A stretch of DNA of 64,000 bases, taken from assembly GCA_000827265.1 (NCBI GenBank), contig KN834759.1, forward strand, positions 601,666 to 665,665. Direction: 5' to 3'. This document shows, one piece after another, positions 21,294-34,260 of the stretch. Position numbers and translations under genes: made by a program. Within the stretch, counting starts at the first letter, position 1. Every line of letters starts with the position of its first letter. The notes under the pieces were generated by a model, which worked only from the letters and a program-made list of their open reading frames with translations, searched no databases and was not told the DNA's origin. The stretch comes from Collybiopsis luxurians FD-317 M1 (lineage: Eukaryota; Basidiomycota; Agaricomycetes; Agaricales; Omphalotaceae).

Positions 21294-24072
21294 TTCCGAT
21301 TAGTATTACGGCATGAGTACTCCTCGATCCCAAAGGCCTAATCCTCTAAACTTGCTCGCTCGTCCTCTCTCATCCACCTAAGCAAAATAACGAATAACGA
21401 ATGACGATAACTGTAATGATTCTGACTTGACTCTTATGTATCCATCAACTTTAGCTTATTTTTACTACTTCTTCATTCATCATCCATTGCTTTATGGTCG
21501 CTCGCAGTGGTCCGTTGCCTCGCCCTGCGCGCGACCTTGGCCTAGTTTTTTTTTTTTTCTTTCTTTTTTTGTTCATGCATAACTTATCAAATACGGTATA
21601 CCTTGGGGCGGCGCTTTGCTTCGCCCTTCATCATGTTTCATGTCCGTGAAGGTATCCCATCCCACCTCCCACTCGATGTATTTATGGTTTTGGTTTTGGT
21701 TTTTTGTATAAAACTCATTGTAGCGCTGATAACTGAAGGACCGTCCGAATTTTTTTTTTTTTTCGGTTTCTTTTTGGTGTTTTTTTCTGCTCTTGGAGCT
21801 CGTTAAGTACTACTCCTGCTCCTAATACTACTCTCTTGCTCCGCTTGTGCCCCGTAACGTCCCTTCTCACATTTGTATTTATAACAGTGGTCTGCGTTTT
21901 GTCACTCGCATTCTAATTTCTCGGGATATCGTAAGCACAGTGTTACGCTTCGTAAGTGTTTGAACTAACTTTCAAGTCCGTCTGTGCATGAATGAAATGA
22001 AATCACGACAAGCGACAAGTCCTTAGGCCTCAGGGTCAGGACTCGTATAATACCTATAAGTGTGCAAAATGTGTCAAACACGACGGAGGTCTATTTGTAG
22101 CGCTGACTTGTGTTCTTGATCAAATACTTGATCTCAATTCTGTATGCGGATACTTGGTTTGCTTTTGTTACTATGTTGAACTACGGAACATGGCTTTGAG
22201 GAAAGTGTTGTGTATTTACTGCAGTGCCAAGTACTGTACTATTACGACCGCAAATTCTTGCGGTGTTACGTGTTACGCTATTAAATTATGAAATCACTAA
22301 TTCAGACGGTCTTGTTATGCATCATGGAATTCAGATAGATTCAATTCAAATAGGGCCGATAACCCAACAGTTTGGATTGCAAAAGCAATGATGCTGTGTC
22401 TGAAAAGTTGTTAAACACTAATTCACTGGAGGGCCTTGTTACGCATTACGGAATTCAGATGGATTTAATTCAAAATAGACCGATACGCCAACAGTTTGGA
22501 CTGCTGTAAAGCAGTGATAGTCTGATTGTTATCATGTATTCAAACAATTTTTGCGACAGTCTGTTTGCATCTTCACCAAATAGATATTTAAGTGCGGTTA
22601 CACCTTTGATTTTATCTAAATTCAAACACTAATGTTACTCGTTATTATTTAAGAATTTAACAAATTTATGGTGTCGTGTTACGCGTTACGTGAAGTTGCG
22701 ATCGGAAGCCCATGTTCTTGTAAGTGGGGTTAGAAATGACCATTCAAGTGATTTGAACAGGCATCAAGGCCGACCAGTAACAATATATATTATATACACA
22801 TCACTTTTATTTGCGTAAAACACGATCAACCCCTCAATACCCTCTAGCCACTAGCCTGAGGTATGGTATAGATATCATCAGAAGTCATATATGCGGCATG
22901 CCCGTCTTTGGGCAGCTTTTGGCACTTCCCAACTGTGTCCAGTTCAGGGGTCAGAGGTCAGGACTCAGATTGCCGTCGTGGGAATCGGGAAGCTGAAGTC
23001 CCGACTCCAGTCTCCCACTCTCAACTGGAGTCCAACTTGAACAGTCAAAGTAAAACAGGCTATTGAGATTCAAGACTGAGGGCCTATAGCCATTACAAAA
23101 AGGACATGAATATTCAAGTTACTAGAACAGGTATCTGGCACCAGATACAATAAGTATATGAGTATGCACATCACTCTTAAGCCCAGGCTTACGGTACGTT
23201 GTTGTTCTAGACTGATATTGACTAGTAATCCTGTTTCTATCATGATGCTTTTACCTCTTCTGTTTCATAATTCATTTCAGATTAGCTATCCGAGTTGGTC
23301 TTGTTGCATGGTTTCATAGGTGAACAGATGGATAGATAGATGGTAGATCATACCAAGCAGTACATACGTATTTAATCAGTGGCGGCTAGGAAGTCGGACT
23401 CTTCAACTGCTCAATGTTGTTATCGGTGGAATAAAGATGTATGCAAAACTACTCTGTGAAATGAATTTGCCCAGACATAGAGCAGTGAAAAAGCCTCGGG
23501 AAACGGATGCAATTCGTCATAGCGTCCGTAGTGTCCTAGCTCAACAGCTTTGCGCTCCATATGCGTCTGCGCCATTGATGTGGCACGACAATCATCCGCA
23601 CTTGAATAAATTGGAAACGGAGGTCTATTATATCCGACTTACACGTCCTCAATCAAGTACTCTCATTTCTATATATAGACGCTTTTACTTTTGTTCCTTA
23701 CTCTCTCTGGTCTATTTTTAATGACTGTCGCTCTGCCTTGGTGATTTGGACTGATTTTATCCTGTTTCTCTTCTGATTTATAAGTAGCTGTCCGGGCCTG
23801 GTTCTTGTTGCTTAACACTTAGCCTCAATCTTTCCACCTCCACAAGTTGCTCCTTGATCCTGCTTCTTCCATTGATCGATCAGTATCGTTCTTTGCAAAC
23901 GCATAAGTAGAAGCAAGGTCTCTAACAAAGTATTCATTCTGTCCTTGCCTTCGCTTCCATTTGTTTCCCAGGAATACTTCAAGCTGGGATACCTACTCTT
24001 ATTTAAATTCTTGCCTCTCTTCAGTATCAACTTGCTCAAGGCAATCTCGAGTACCCCTCATTTTGGAAAAGG
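21294..24072. other. Gene-poor region with degenerate repeats
   Basis: No gene is supported over 2.8 kb. There are T-runs near 21548-21575 and 21750-21785, a degenerate direct repeat at 22295-22505, and a second diverged pair at 22735-22810 and 23098-23180. The last 100 nt resemble the stretch just before the second DUF6534 gene (both contain AGGAATACTTCAAG or a close variant), so they belong to that duplicated unit. Confidence 0.5.
22295..22505. repeat. Degenerate tandem repeat, unit about 120 bp
   Basis: The stretch beginning CACTAATTCAGACGGTCTTG (about 22298) recurs at about 22419 as CACTAATTCACTGGAGGGCC. Both continue with GTTA(T/C)GCAT, GGAATTCAGAT and CCAACAGTTTGGA in the same order. 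Confidence 0.65.
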
Positions 24073-25647
24073 ATGTCAATCTACGATTCCACTTTGGGTA
24101 AGTAGTAACATTCGGAATTCGCTATTGCTCAGTCTAGAACAAGATCGTCTAGGAATGCTCTTAATTGCTGCATTCATATCTAGTGTTCTCTTTGGTCTAT
24201 TCACCAGCCAGGTTTATGTTTACCACAAAAGCTTCCCGGAAGAATCAAAGTGGATTAGATTTGGCCTGGTGAGTATCCATTGCTACTGCCGCAGTGGGGT
24301 AATTATCAATCTGTGGTACCATCGACAGGTTGATGGAATGTGGTAAGTCGCATTGATGCAATGGTGTTCAAGCCAACACTTCACCATGCGAGAATATTTT
24401 CAATTAATACCGTCATTCTTCAGGATCTTGGAATTGGCGCATACTATCATCATGTTCCAGCTCATCTACCTCGTTACTGTCACACGTTACGGAGACCCAC
24501 TAGCTTTCCTGCTTTACGCCCCGGCTTCTATGCCTGTTGTAGCCCTTTTGCACGGTATAATTGTTGTAATGGGTAAGCAGAAGCCCCTAATTCAATTTCT
24601 GGGTTTTAATACTTTAATAATATACACGCAGCCCAGGGATACTTTACATACCGTATAGCACGATTCGGCAACCACTGGGATTATCCGTACATAATCCCTG
24701 GTGTGTGTTCTATCCTTATGCTCTGCCAGCTTTTGGGAAATACTTCAGCCGCTATATATATCATCAATGAGACATTGCCAAACTACCTAAAATCCCGTGA
24801 ATGGCTAATAGTTGGTACACTGATAATTCGGGCTTCGGCCGATGTGATTATTTCGGGGACCATGGTGTATTATTTGGTGCGTCAGAGGAAAGTTAATGCG
24901 TATAAAAAGTAAATAGTACCTTGACAAAATTGACGTTGCAATTTTTCTCACTCATTTTTTAATTTGTTAGAACAAATGCAGTCATTGACAAATTGATTTT
25001 GTGGACTATTGGTAAGTGTTTCTCTGTATTTGTGATACATCTATTCTTATCTTTGCATCAGAAACGGGAGTAGTCACAAGGTACCTTCCCGAGCTCCCAA
25101 GATGAATCTTTGATGTATTTCCTTCCATTTACTATTGTTGCTGTTCTTATAGCATGCTCGGGATTGTGTTGTTGATTTGTGTAAGTGCCCTCCGTGTTCC
25201 ACCGCATTGATACTTATTCGGTGCTGGATACAAAGTTCTTCCGGGATGACTATGGCTGTGTGTATCAGATTCAAGGCTGAAATCTTTTCTGAGTTTAATT
25301 TTGTATTCACATAACGAGCAGATGCGTGGTTCGGCCTTTACCTGATTCTTCCGAAAGTGTTTTCAAATACCATGCTCGCTAAGTACGTTTCTTTTCCAAT
25401 GGCCAATATCAAGTTGCATATTCAATGTCTTTCTGCCTGAAGCATGAACTCTCGGATCCAGTTGCGCAAAATGCAGTCGACTGCGGTAATTTCAGGGGGG
25501 GTTGAATTGCATTTTGCAACCATGGTAAACTATAGTGATATCTCATCTCTTATGGGACATCTTTAATGGGAAATTCCTCAGCCTGAACAAAGTTCAAGAA
25601 GTGTGCCAATGGCTTCAAAGAGTACTACAAGTTCCATCGTAGAGTAA
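24073..25647 (+). CDS. DUF6534 integral membrane protein A
   Basis: Predicted 291-aa multi-span membrane protein of the basidiomycete DUF6534 family, function unknown. Eleven exons: 24073-24097, 24153-24268, 24329-24342 (14 nt), 24424-24572, 24632-24908, 24971-25011, 25062-25080, 25153-25178, 25322-25382, 25443-25524 and 25582-25647. The joined frame is open and divisible by three. Hydrophobic helices are evident at MLLIAAFISSVLFGLF, LELAHTIIMFQLIYLV, VVALLHGIIVVMG, SILMLCQLLGN and GTLIIRASADVIISG, and two more near the end. The cytosolic tail is Ser-rich. The family's typical order (TLG...LL, SQVYVY, W-LE-HT) is kept. The donor of exon 8 is the least certain site. It is tandemly duplicated 3 kb downstream. 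Confidence 0.8.
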
Positions 25648-27033
25648 GCACAAAATGCTTCTGTACTAATATACTATGAGTTGTGACTTTGGGGGATGGC
25701 TGCAAGCAGCTTGAAGGGGCGGACCTTTGAAGAATGTTTTATCATCTATAGCTTTGAAGGCTCTTGCCACAGCACATTAAGTCAAAATAGTGGGACTTGT
25801 AGTAGGGGAAGCTTGTCTACAAGTTTTCACAGCACTGCCTCCCTCAGCATTACATCCTATCTGGTTCTCCCTGTAAAAGAAACAGATTTTCACTTTTGAG
25901 CCTGCCCAGAGGGTTTATAGCAATTCTATTCTTTCCCTGCAGCATTTTTAGTAAGGTAGATGACACTCAAACCTGACCAACCCCACATGACAATTTCTGT
26001 TGCCCAAGTTGAGTCAGAAGGTCAATCTTGAGTGGATATACAGCTTACAGGCCTAGTTGTTGCAAAGTTTTACCAACAGATTATGATAAAGAGCTGTAAG
26101 TATGCTGCCATGCAATATCTTAAGTTATGTATGAATGAAAAAAAAAAAAACTAGAGCTAAGGAAGCGCATGGGGTGGAGAAGATGGAACATAGACCACTG
26201 ACTGTAGAGTGACGAGGAGTAGTAAACAAGTTCATGGATACATAAAGTCAAGTCAGAGTTAAAATTGTGTAGCTTCATGGAATACTCAATCTAACAGTTG
26301 AATTAGTAACAGGTGTTAATATGATCAATAGAATGTAACTGACTGGATTCTGACTCAAGGTCATGTTAACCTGCCACCGCTGATAAGTCATACTGTCCCA
26401 TTCTATTCAATTCAACAGTCACAAGTCACACTGAAGAATGTAAAAATGGCCCTCAAATTACACCTTTGACCACCTGAAGTGCCAAAAATGCTTATATCAC
26501 CTTAAAAGGAGAATTGTTGAAATCAGAATTTTGTCAGTCATGTCAGAAGTCACAGGGAATGTCGAATTGAACAGTATTGTGCGTCGTATGATTGATGAGG
26601 CAATAGGTCAACTGCCATTTCCAGTGATCCTGTAGTCTGGAGCAGTGTAAGTAGATTAGGCAAGATACTTGTGAGATACTATTGGATCTTGTTCTTGGGC
26701 TTCATTTCTAGTTCTGTATACAGGAAAATGTAAGTTATATCTTTGGGTCATAAGGACCCCTGGACTCCCCCTGGACCCCCAACATTGCCATGTTGGGCAG
26801 CAACTTTTTGCATACCTCTTGAAGATGGGAACAGCTGGCCAATGTAGCTGATATTGTTGGACACAAATCGGACAGCTGATCAGAGTTGCAAGAGAATATA
26901 CATAAGTAGAAGGCTCATTCTGGCCTCGCCCCTGGTATCTTTCAGTACCCAAGAATACTTCAAGTTCAAGCTCATATATTTACTTGTAACCCCTTTATAA
27001 GTCAACCTTGGGTGCCGAGTTCAGAAAAGAAGA
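25648..27033. other. Spacer between the two DUF6534 genes
   Basis: No gene is supported. The part at 25690-25870 is similar to 28985-29165 downstream of gene B, so the duplication included the 3' flank. An A-run lies at 26138-26150. A Pro/Cys-rich minus-strand frame at 26656-26952 has no recognisable family. Confidence 0.5.
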
Positions 27034-28348
27034 ATGACAATCTACAGTAATACATTGGGTAAGTAGTACCAACATTTAAAATTCGCTACTGCTTAGTCTA
27101 GGATGTAATCATCTAGGAATGCTCTTAATTGCTGCACTAATATCTAGTGCGCTCTTTGGTATACTCACCAGCCAGGTATACATTTACCGCAAGACTTTCC
27201 CGGAAGAATCAAAGTGGATTAGGTTTGGCCTGGTGAGTATTCTACCGCCGCAGTGGAAAAAACCTGGTGATTGATCAAAATGGCATCACCATCAGGTTGA
27301 TGGAATGTGGTAAGTCGCATTGATGCAATGGCGTTCAAGCCAATGCTTCACCCCGCAAGAATATCTCCAATTAATGCGGTCATTTTGGAGGACTTTGGAA
27401 TTAGCTCATACTATCAGCATGTTTCATCTTATTTATTTCTACGCAGTCACACATTATGGAGAACCGGCAGCCTTTCTATTTTACTCACCCCTTTCCGGGC
27501 CTCTCGCAGTCCTATTGCACAGTATAATTGCTGTATTGGGTAAGGAAAAGCTCGCAGTCCGAGTTCTGGGTCTTTGATACTTTGCTACATAACACGCAGC
27601 CCAGGGATACTTTACATACCGCATCACACGATTTGTCACCCACCGGGATTATCCGTACATCATCCCAGCTGTTTCCTCTATCCTTATGCTCTGCCAGCTT
27701 TTGGGAGAAGCTGCAGCCGCCATATATACGATCAATGAATCATTGCCGACCTATGTAAAATTACATAAATGGCTGAGTATTGGTACACTGGTACTTCGGG
27801 CGGCGGCCGATGTAATTATTTCGGGGAGTTTGGTGTATTACTTGGTGCTTCAGAGGAAAACTAGTGCGTACAGAAAGTTAGTAGTACCTTCACAAGATTG
27901 GCGCTGCAGTTTTTCTCACTTATTTTTGAATTTTTCATTAGAACAATTGCACTCATTGACAAATTGATGTTGTGGACTATTGGCGAGTGTCATTCTGCAT
28001 TTTGTGAAACATTTACTTACCTTCACATTAGAAACCGGAATTGTCACAAGGTACCTTTCCGAGTTCCCGAGATGAATCTTTGCTTCTATTAACTATAAAT
28101 TGTTGGTGGTTTTATAGCACGCTCGGAATTGTGTTGTTGATTTGTGTAAGTGATGTCCACATTCTACCGCAATGCGAATTTTGTACTTAGTACTCGGTGC
28201 TGGATACAAAGTTTCTCTGGAATGCCTTTGACTGTGCGTATCAGCTTAAAGGCTGGTACTCTTCCTGAGTTTGATTTTGTATTCTCCTAACTGAGCAGAT
28301 GCGTGGCTCAGCCTTTACCTGATTCTCCCAAAATACCATGCTCGCTAA
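27034..28348 (+). CDS. DUF6534 integral membrane protein B, C-terminally truncated
   Basis: Tandem paralogue of protein A with the same exon pattern: 27034-27058, 27117-27232, 27296-27309, 27391-27539, 27600-27876, 27942-27982, 28032-28050, 28118-28143 and 28299-28348. Intron 6 starts with GC (ATTG|GCGAGT) where gene A has GT. In exon 9 ten bases are missing compared with gene A (CCGAAAGTGTTTTCAAATACC against CCCAAAATACC), so the frame ends at TAA 28346-28348 after 238 aa. The last helix is shortened and the tail lost. The sequences matching exons 10 and 11 still exist at 28749-28990. It may be a truncated protein or a young pseudogene. Confidence 0.7.
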
Positions 28349-28372
28349 GTACATTTCGATGCATTCAAGGCA

Positions 28373-28703
28373 TGATAAATCTATCTCCTCAGTAAGTACA
28401 CAGGTCTTTAATATGTATGATCAGTATACTATAAAATAGGAAATAGTAGAGTGAAAGATGTACCCTCAGAATGACGGAAAGGTTCTGAGGGTGGACAAGA
28501 TATCTAAGATGTATAAATAGTGAAGAAATGGATAAAAGATTAGGAAGAACAAAAAGGAGATTGGAGTGCGGAACAGATATGCTTGGAAACCCGCACGGAG
28601 GCAAAGTTGTAACTTACATCTTTGACCCAGAATGCGTCGACGCGGTGCCACAGGACACCACGCCCACATGACCAGTCGCGTACCTTACGCGTCTACTTTA
28701 ACA
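28373..28703. mobile_element. Probable solo LTR
   Basis: A 331-bp segment interrupts what is a 60-nt intron in gene A. It begins TGATAAATCT, ends CTTTAACA (LTR-like TG...CA) and is flanked by the 5-bp direct repeat AGGCA (28368-28372 and 28704-28708). TATAAATAG at about 28514 could be its promoter. No internal retroelement genes are present, so this is best explained as a solo LTR left by recombination. Confidence 0.65.
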
Positions 28704-28748
28704 AGGCAAATATCAGGTGATAAAATATTTACTGTTCTTTTGTCTGAA

Positions 28749-28990
28749 GCATGAACTCTCGAACCCACTTGCGCGAAATGCAGTCGGCTGTGGTGATTAC
28801 GGGGGGGGTTGGAATTCATTTTGCAACTATGGTAAGCTCTAGTGATATACCACTTCTTGTGAGACATCATTAATTGGGATATCATCAGTCTGTTGACTCG
28901 GAAAGTTCAAGAAGTGTGCCAATGGTTTCGAAGAGTACTGATATTGTTGAATGAGAGCAAAACTGCTTTTGTGCAATAAGTCATGGGGGG
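28749..28990 (+). pseudogene. Orphaned last two exons of DUF6534 gene B
   Basis: 28749-28830 (ATGAACTCTCGAACCC..., ending before GTAAGC) and about 28892-28952 align with exons 10 and 11 of gene A. They still read NSRTHLREMQSAVVITGG and then ESSRSVPMVSKSTD before a stop. They are out of reach of the frame because of the upstream 10-nt deletion. Confidence 0.6.
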
Positions 28991-29979
28991 ATCGCCGCAA
29001 GCGGCAAGGGCAAAACATCGAAAGAGTGTTTTATTCTGGAATCACTTGTAAGTTGTAACTACGAAGGCTTTCGATCCCACGGCACATTATGTCAAAGTAC
29101 TTTAGTAGTAGGGCTTAAAGGAAGGGAAGCTAGTCTGGTAACTGCCTCTCTCAGTGTAGGGTCACCTCAGTTCTCCTATCCTAAATTACGGACATAGTAA
29201 TAATACCCTTCATCCACCAGGCTGAAGAAAGAAGCGTACTAACAGCTTCAGAGAGTGTATAACATAGTACATACAGAACTGGTTTTCCCATAAAATTAGG
29301 CACGGCATACCCAACGGCGTGAAGAGGAGGGACAAGGGAGATAGAGCGGCAATAAATGCAGACTAATTTAAATAAATCAAAGCAAGTGAATGCAGGTCTG
29401 GCACCAAACAATTGAGGCTAACTTTCATCCGTAGATAAAGAGGAAAACCCAGAAGAACATTCGAGTCAGCCATGAAGCAAGTTGGAGATGAGCGTGGCAT
29501 TGGCAAACAAGTTAAAATGCGAACTGAAATGAAGTATGAAGGAAGGAAGACTTGAGCACACCAGGCCGCTCTTTCTTCGCGAAAGGGGGTGTCATTAGAC
29601 GCATGAGAAAGTAGCACAAGTGGATTCATAGATCAACAACGGCGAATTAGGCAGACCGGAAAGAACGAATGGCTGTTTGCGTCGGAGATAGCATCGGAAC
29701 ACCGTGCCTGTGGATTAGACTTTAATTTGACTCTTCCATTTGTGACTTGTAATTTTACATCCAATTCGGTGATTCATCCTACCGATGCTTTGATATGGTC
29801 CCAAATGTACCTTACGATATGCATGAAATGATCGGTAAGATATTAACAACGAGTGTCTGAAGAACGTAAACTAGTTAGCTTCCATCTATGTATTTTTCAT
29901 ATCACGAATATCAAACAGGGATTAGTATTACAATCTGAGTCTCGTTGCTTTCTTCAAATGACCCAACAGTCCCACGATG
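28991..29979. other. Gene-free stretch
   Basis: The left 180 bp are the duplicated 3' flank of the DUF6534 unit. Nothing else is recognised up to the p47 stop codon. Confidence 0.4.
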
Positions 29980-31509
29980 CTACTCCCATTTTTGCACCAC
30001 AACGCTGTTCTTCAATCCAGCCTCCTCGATTGTAGCGTTATTATTGTCGAGCGTACGATTGGGGAAAGTCGTTTGGATAATATAAGGACGAGTGAGATTT
30101 TCTGGGCGAGACCTGTTCCGTATTCGAGTGGGGTAATTTATTCGACCGCGACAAAAGGACGAGAATAAGAAAAACTCACGCATTGATAAAGTTCCTCAAG
30201 TCAAGTACTGTATGCGTCAAGTTCATCCTGCACACCATCCTACACGAGGAAAACATCAGCACAATAGATAGACAGCGAGGCAAGACAGAAAAATTACGAG
30301 CCTCGTTCCGTCTGCCAGCCGAACTTGTACACTCGTCATTGGTTTGCTCTGGTCCACCTCAAATTTCGCGGTGACACTCGAAGGTTCAGCCCTTGTGGTC
30401 GAAGTCGAAGGAGTGTCAGTGAACGACCCAGGCATCGTTTGGCTGCTACTGCCGCTGCTACGACCTGCGGTATCAGGTACAGGAGCACCTAACCGATGTC
30501 CGGCCCCATGGAATGCGCCACGTTTTGGAGGGACATAATCTTCGTTCGTTCGTTTCGCTACACGTAGTTCAACAGGGTCTCCTGGACGAACATTCAATAG
30601 AGAGGGTGGTGCACGACTGAGGATAAAGTTATAGGTTTTGTTGAATGAGACGTTGAACCAACTTACCCTGCATGAATTTCAGCAAGTACAGACTCATTCG
30701 CCGGGTCATCGTAGCGCATCAATTCGCCGTCCTCGACAGTGAACCCGTCTCTCCAAAATGTGAGATGGCGAATCGTCGGTTCTTCTGACAAATTCGCATC
30801 ATTAGCAACTCCCCAACGAGATCGTGCCAAAGCTCAATTCTACCTTGACTCTGAGAGGCATTTGGATCCGGAACGTACGAGCTTTCCACTTCATCACTTC
30901 CAAGCCTGTGTCCACCTCCAACGAAAGAGTGGGAAACTGTTTCAGCGATCGGTGGCGGACCCGCTCTTTTTGAAAGACGGATTAGCTGGATCAAGCAATA
31001 GATAGACGCTCATACTCGGCAGCACGACGCAACAGATCTCTGACCATATTCCCTCCTGGGACGCCACTGGCTCCTGGCCGATCAGGATTTTGCACGGATA
31101 TACCACTAATTGGCGATTAAATTTAATACGGGACGAGGAAGGTAGATCTTAAGAACGAACCTTCGTTCGCCTCCAGCAAACCAACTTTCACCATGCACAT
31201 CATCATCCTCATCGTCGTCATCATCATCGTGGCCATGACCACCTCCTTGGCCAGGCATAGACGGCGGTGCGCCGCTACCGGCTATATCTCTTAGAGATCG
31301 AATTCTGTCTCCGTTACCACCGGATGCACCTCTAGTAAGGATGATAATAAGTCTTCGAATCACTCTTGAAGACCTTTTGCAGCGTACCCAGATGAAGAGA
31401 AATCTCCAATCCGGCCGATCCTGGGTGTATTCGACTGGCCCCATCCAGCTGGCAAAGGCTCACCTGAGCCGCCACCGAGACTTCGTCCTCCAGAATTATT
31501 ATCGGACAT
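29980..31509 (-). CDS. SHP1: p47/Shp1 Cdc48 adaptor (SEP and UBX domains)
   Basis: Substrate and membrane-fusion adaptor of the AAA ATPase Cdc48/p97. The model gives 380 aa from eight exons: 31509-31374, 31329-31161, 31105-31016, 30965-30844, 30784-30667, 30616-30302, 30239-30180 and 30112-29980. The N-terminus has the p47 signature GRIGDF and an acidic run ([10 protein letters not shown]). Next come [13 protein letters not shown], the SEP domain ([18 protein letters not shown] to about residue 235), the Cdc48-binding SHP box F247-HGAGHR-L254, and a UBX domain in the last 80 residues. There is no UBA domain visible at the start. Intron 6 needs a GC donor (GAG|GCTCGT) to keep the frame; intron 1 is only 44 nt. 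Confidence 0.9.
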
Positions 31510-31865
31510 TGTAAATCGGTATGGGAGTTACTGAACAAGTCGTACAAGTCGTACCGATGTACGCGTAATGCCGACCAAGCTCAGTCGTTCCCACAATCAC
31601 GTTGTTCGTGTCTGACTCAAGTGCCCCGCGCCGCGCGATCTGAACACGGGGACCTGAGGCTTCCTCCCACCGAGAAAAATGTGTTACTTGTATCTGATAA
31701 TCCATTCAAAAGTTAATAACTCTAAATACATCGATACCGGGTATGTAGAATCCACCACCTGAGTCGCTAAAAGTACAAATGTCCTACGTATATTTACAGT
31801 ACTATACATGCGTTACACACACACAAGAGTCCCAAAAAAAGTCAGTCGTGAAAATGCAAGAAAGT
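31510..31865. other. Spacer between P450 and p47
   Basis: It holds the p47 promoter and the 3' end of the P450 gene. No coding feature is supported. Confidence 0.4.
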
Positions 31866-34260
31866 CTATGCTTTTGAAATGCGTGTCCAAAGTCCACCCT
31901 GTAACCGAGTATGATAAGCCTTTAGTTCTCAGCGCCCAACGAGAGACTCACTTTTACAAATAGTGTGAGCGCCGCAGCAGGCCATATTTTCTCTTCAGCC
32001 TGTCTTCCCTTTCTTTCTTTCCATTCAGGCGGAGGCAGCGACCCTTCTGGCTGAGCCTCGGGAGCAAGAGTGAACGTATCATACTGCTGCAGCAGTCGTA
32101 CCAGGAAGAACGACGCTTCGTTATAGGCATAGTTCTGGCCCAAACACTAAAGTAGAGCATAGCAAAGATGGTTAGCGCAGGTTTGGTTTGCAAAAAAGAG
32201 TTTGGGACTAACAATCCTAGGGCCCGCACTAAACGGTGTAAACATAGTCGGATTGCTAACAAATCGCGAAAGGCGCTCCCCCTCCAGCCACCTGTCTGGA
32301 TCAAACACATCCGCATCGGACCCCCATAGCTCGGTATTCCGCTGTGTAAGTAACGGCAGGATGGTCACGACCGTTGAGCTCGGTACATGCAGCGGGCGAG
32401 GGTCGTCCAACTGCGAACCGAACGTTGAATCTGAATGGGGGAACGTACATCCCCCTGGTCGACTCTCACGGACGTTAAGAGGTACCGGGGGGAAGAGACG
32501 CAGAGTTTCATTTAAGACAGCGCGCACTGTGGACAAAGTCACGATGATTTTTACCTCAGTTAGGTTCGATTCGGGGAAGAGAAGTTGTTTGACGTACTGT
32601 ATCTTAAATTTCTAAGTTGTTCATAAGAAAGCTCGCCGGAAGGTCCGCAGTGTTCGAGCACTTCAGCCCTGAGCCGTTTTGCCACCTCCGGATAAATAGC
32701 CATAAAATAAGTGACATATGTCAATAAGCATGCGGTCTGGAATGTTTCAGCACAGTCAGTTGAGGTATGTAAACATCGAGGCCGGCTGGATATTACCGTA
32801 TCTCTGGAGGCCAAGAGCAAGCTGAGAAGCTGATCACGAATAATAACGGGATCTATTCGGTACCAAAAGCCACTATTAGTCGAACCGAGAATAGACTGAA
32901 CTTCATTGCACACACGCACCATCAGTACTTTCAGCGAGGTGCTGTAAAAAGTTCTTTTCTGCCACGGGACTACAAATCCCCGCTCTTTCCATTTTTTCTT
33001 TTTCGTCTAGAGCGCTCTTGACCAGGGGGTCTAGCCATCGATGAACGACCTCTGAATGAGGAGCATTCTTGTCACCGAAGAGTTCGAACATCGGCCAAAA
33101 GTACCCCACACGGCTCCGTGAGGTAATGACCTGTTGCGCCATCTCAAACGCACTGGCAAATGATCCCCATGGATCCTCCGTCGCAGAGCCTTTCGGTCCC
33201 ATCTTGGTTTTTCCCGCAATAGGCAGTGTTGCCGAGAGTGTATCCAGATTTTTTCCGAACAGAAACTCAGAAGCCGCATCCAATGCAAAACGAGAGTATA
33301 GATCTTGGACGTCGAGCGCCTCACCAGATGATTGGAAGGATGATATGATGCTCAATGTGCGCCCAGTATATCGCTCGAAGATATCGAAATCGGATATCCT
33401 CTCTCTCGCGAAAAATGGTCTGGTGTTTCCACGGTGCTAAGAAAAGGACATGATCCATGTCGTCAGAAGGCAATACGGGATTGTTTGTTATATTCACTAA
33501 CCATACGCCACATCTGCGATGGTTTAATGTATCAGGGTCTTTCAAACATAAATAACATAGTCACTGTACCTCGTCGTCCCTGTTGAATATTCCCTGCCCA
33601 AGGAACCGTTCCCTAAGCTCACTGTGAGCACAATTGATTTCGTCACTCTACGTTCCACTTACATCCGCTCCTTTTGTCGTGTGCCTCTCCAAAAATGCTC
33701 AAAACCAGTCGATAGCACAAATTTGATGTGCTCTTGATCCATAGTGATGATCTAGATGGAGAAATAAGCGAACTGTTAAGCCTGTAACGCATACGCCAGA
33801 GCCGAACAGTTCTCGGACACGCAACAGATGGAACGTGTTGTGTTGCTAAACGACTGACTGGCAGATTGAGACGACGTACATTGTCAGTCCACAAAATTCT
33901 CGTGTTTAACGTGGTGCATTGATATTCTTCGAAAAGTTGGAGGTAAACGTCGAGAATGTAGCTCGTCTTGAATGCACGTAACATCTTTAACAAGATGTCT
34001 ATGTTTCCAGGCCAAGCTCCTCGAACGCATGGTATCTCTTTTGCGCCCAGTCGATTCCGTTCGTTTCGTTGTAAATAGTTTGTGATGTAACTTTTGGATA
34101 TTGACCAACAGACGATAAACCCGATATATGATGGTACAGTGAGCAGGCCCAGATGCACCTTGAGATAACATGAATTGAGGAGGTTGAACAATACTGAAGG
34201 GAGGACGAGAATCCTCAGAAAGTCGAGGAATAGTCTCAACCGGAAGTTTGAAGGATGCAT
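31866..34260 (-). CDS. CYP63-like cytochrome P450 monooxygenase
   Basis: Membrane-anchored haem monooxygenase of 592 aa from ten exons: 34260-33880, 33751-33663, 33612-33570, 33513-33502 (12 nt), 33436-32920, 32852-32797, 32736-32598, 32526-32213, 32146-31952 and 31898-31866. The frame is continuous. Hydrophobic N-terminal segments are followed by WPGNIDILLKMLRAFKTSY, MDQEHIKFVLSTGFEHFW and TRPFFARERISDFDIFERY, which are typical of white-rot CYP63 enzymes. The I-helix reads LLLASRDTT, the K-helix ExxR is E419-R422, DPDRW follows, and the haem loop is FSAGPRIC with Cys518 at an exon start. CYP63 members oxidise alkanes, fatty acids and aromatics; the substrate here is not known. Confidence 0.9.

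Noticed and set aside
30256..30994. Plus-strand frames at 30183-30538 and 30739-31005
   Set aside because: They are antisense to the well-supported p47 exons.
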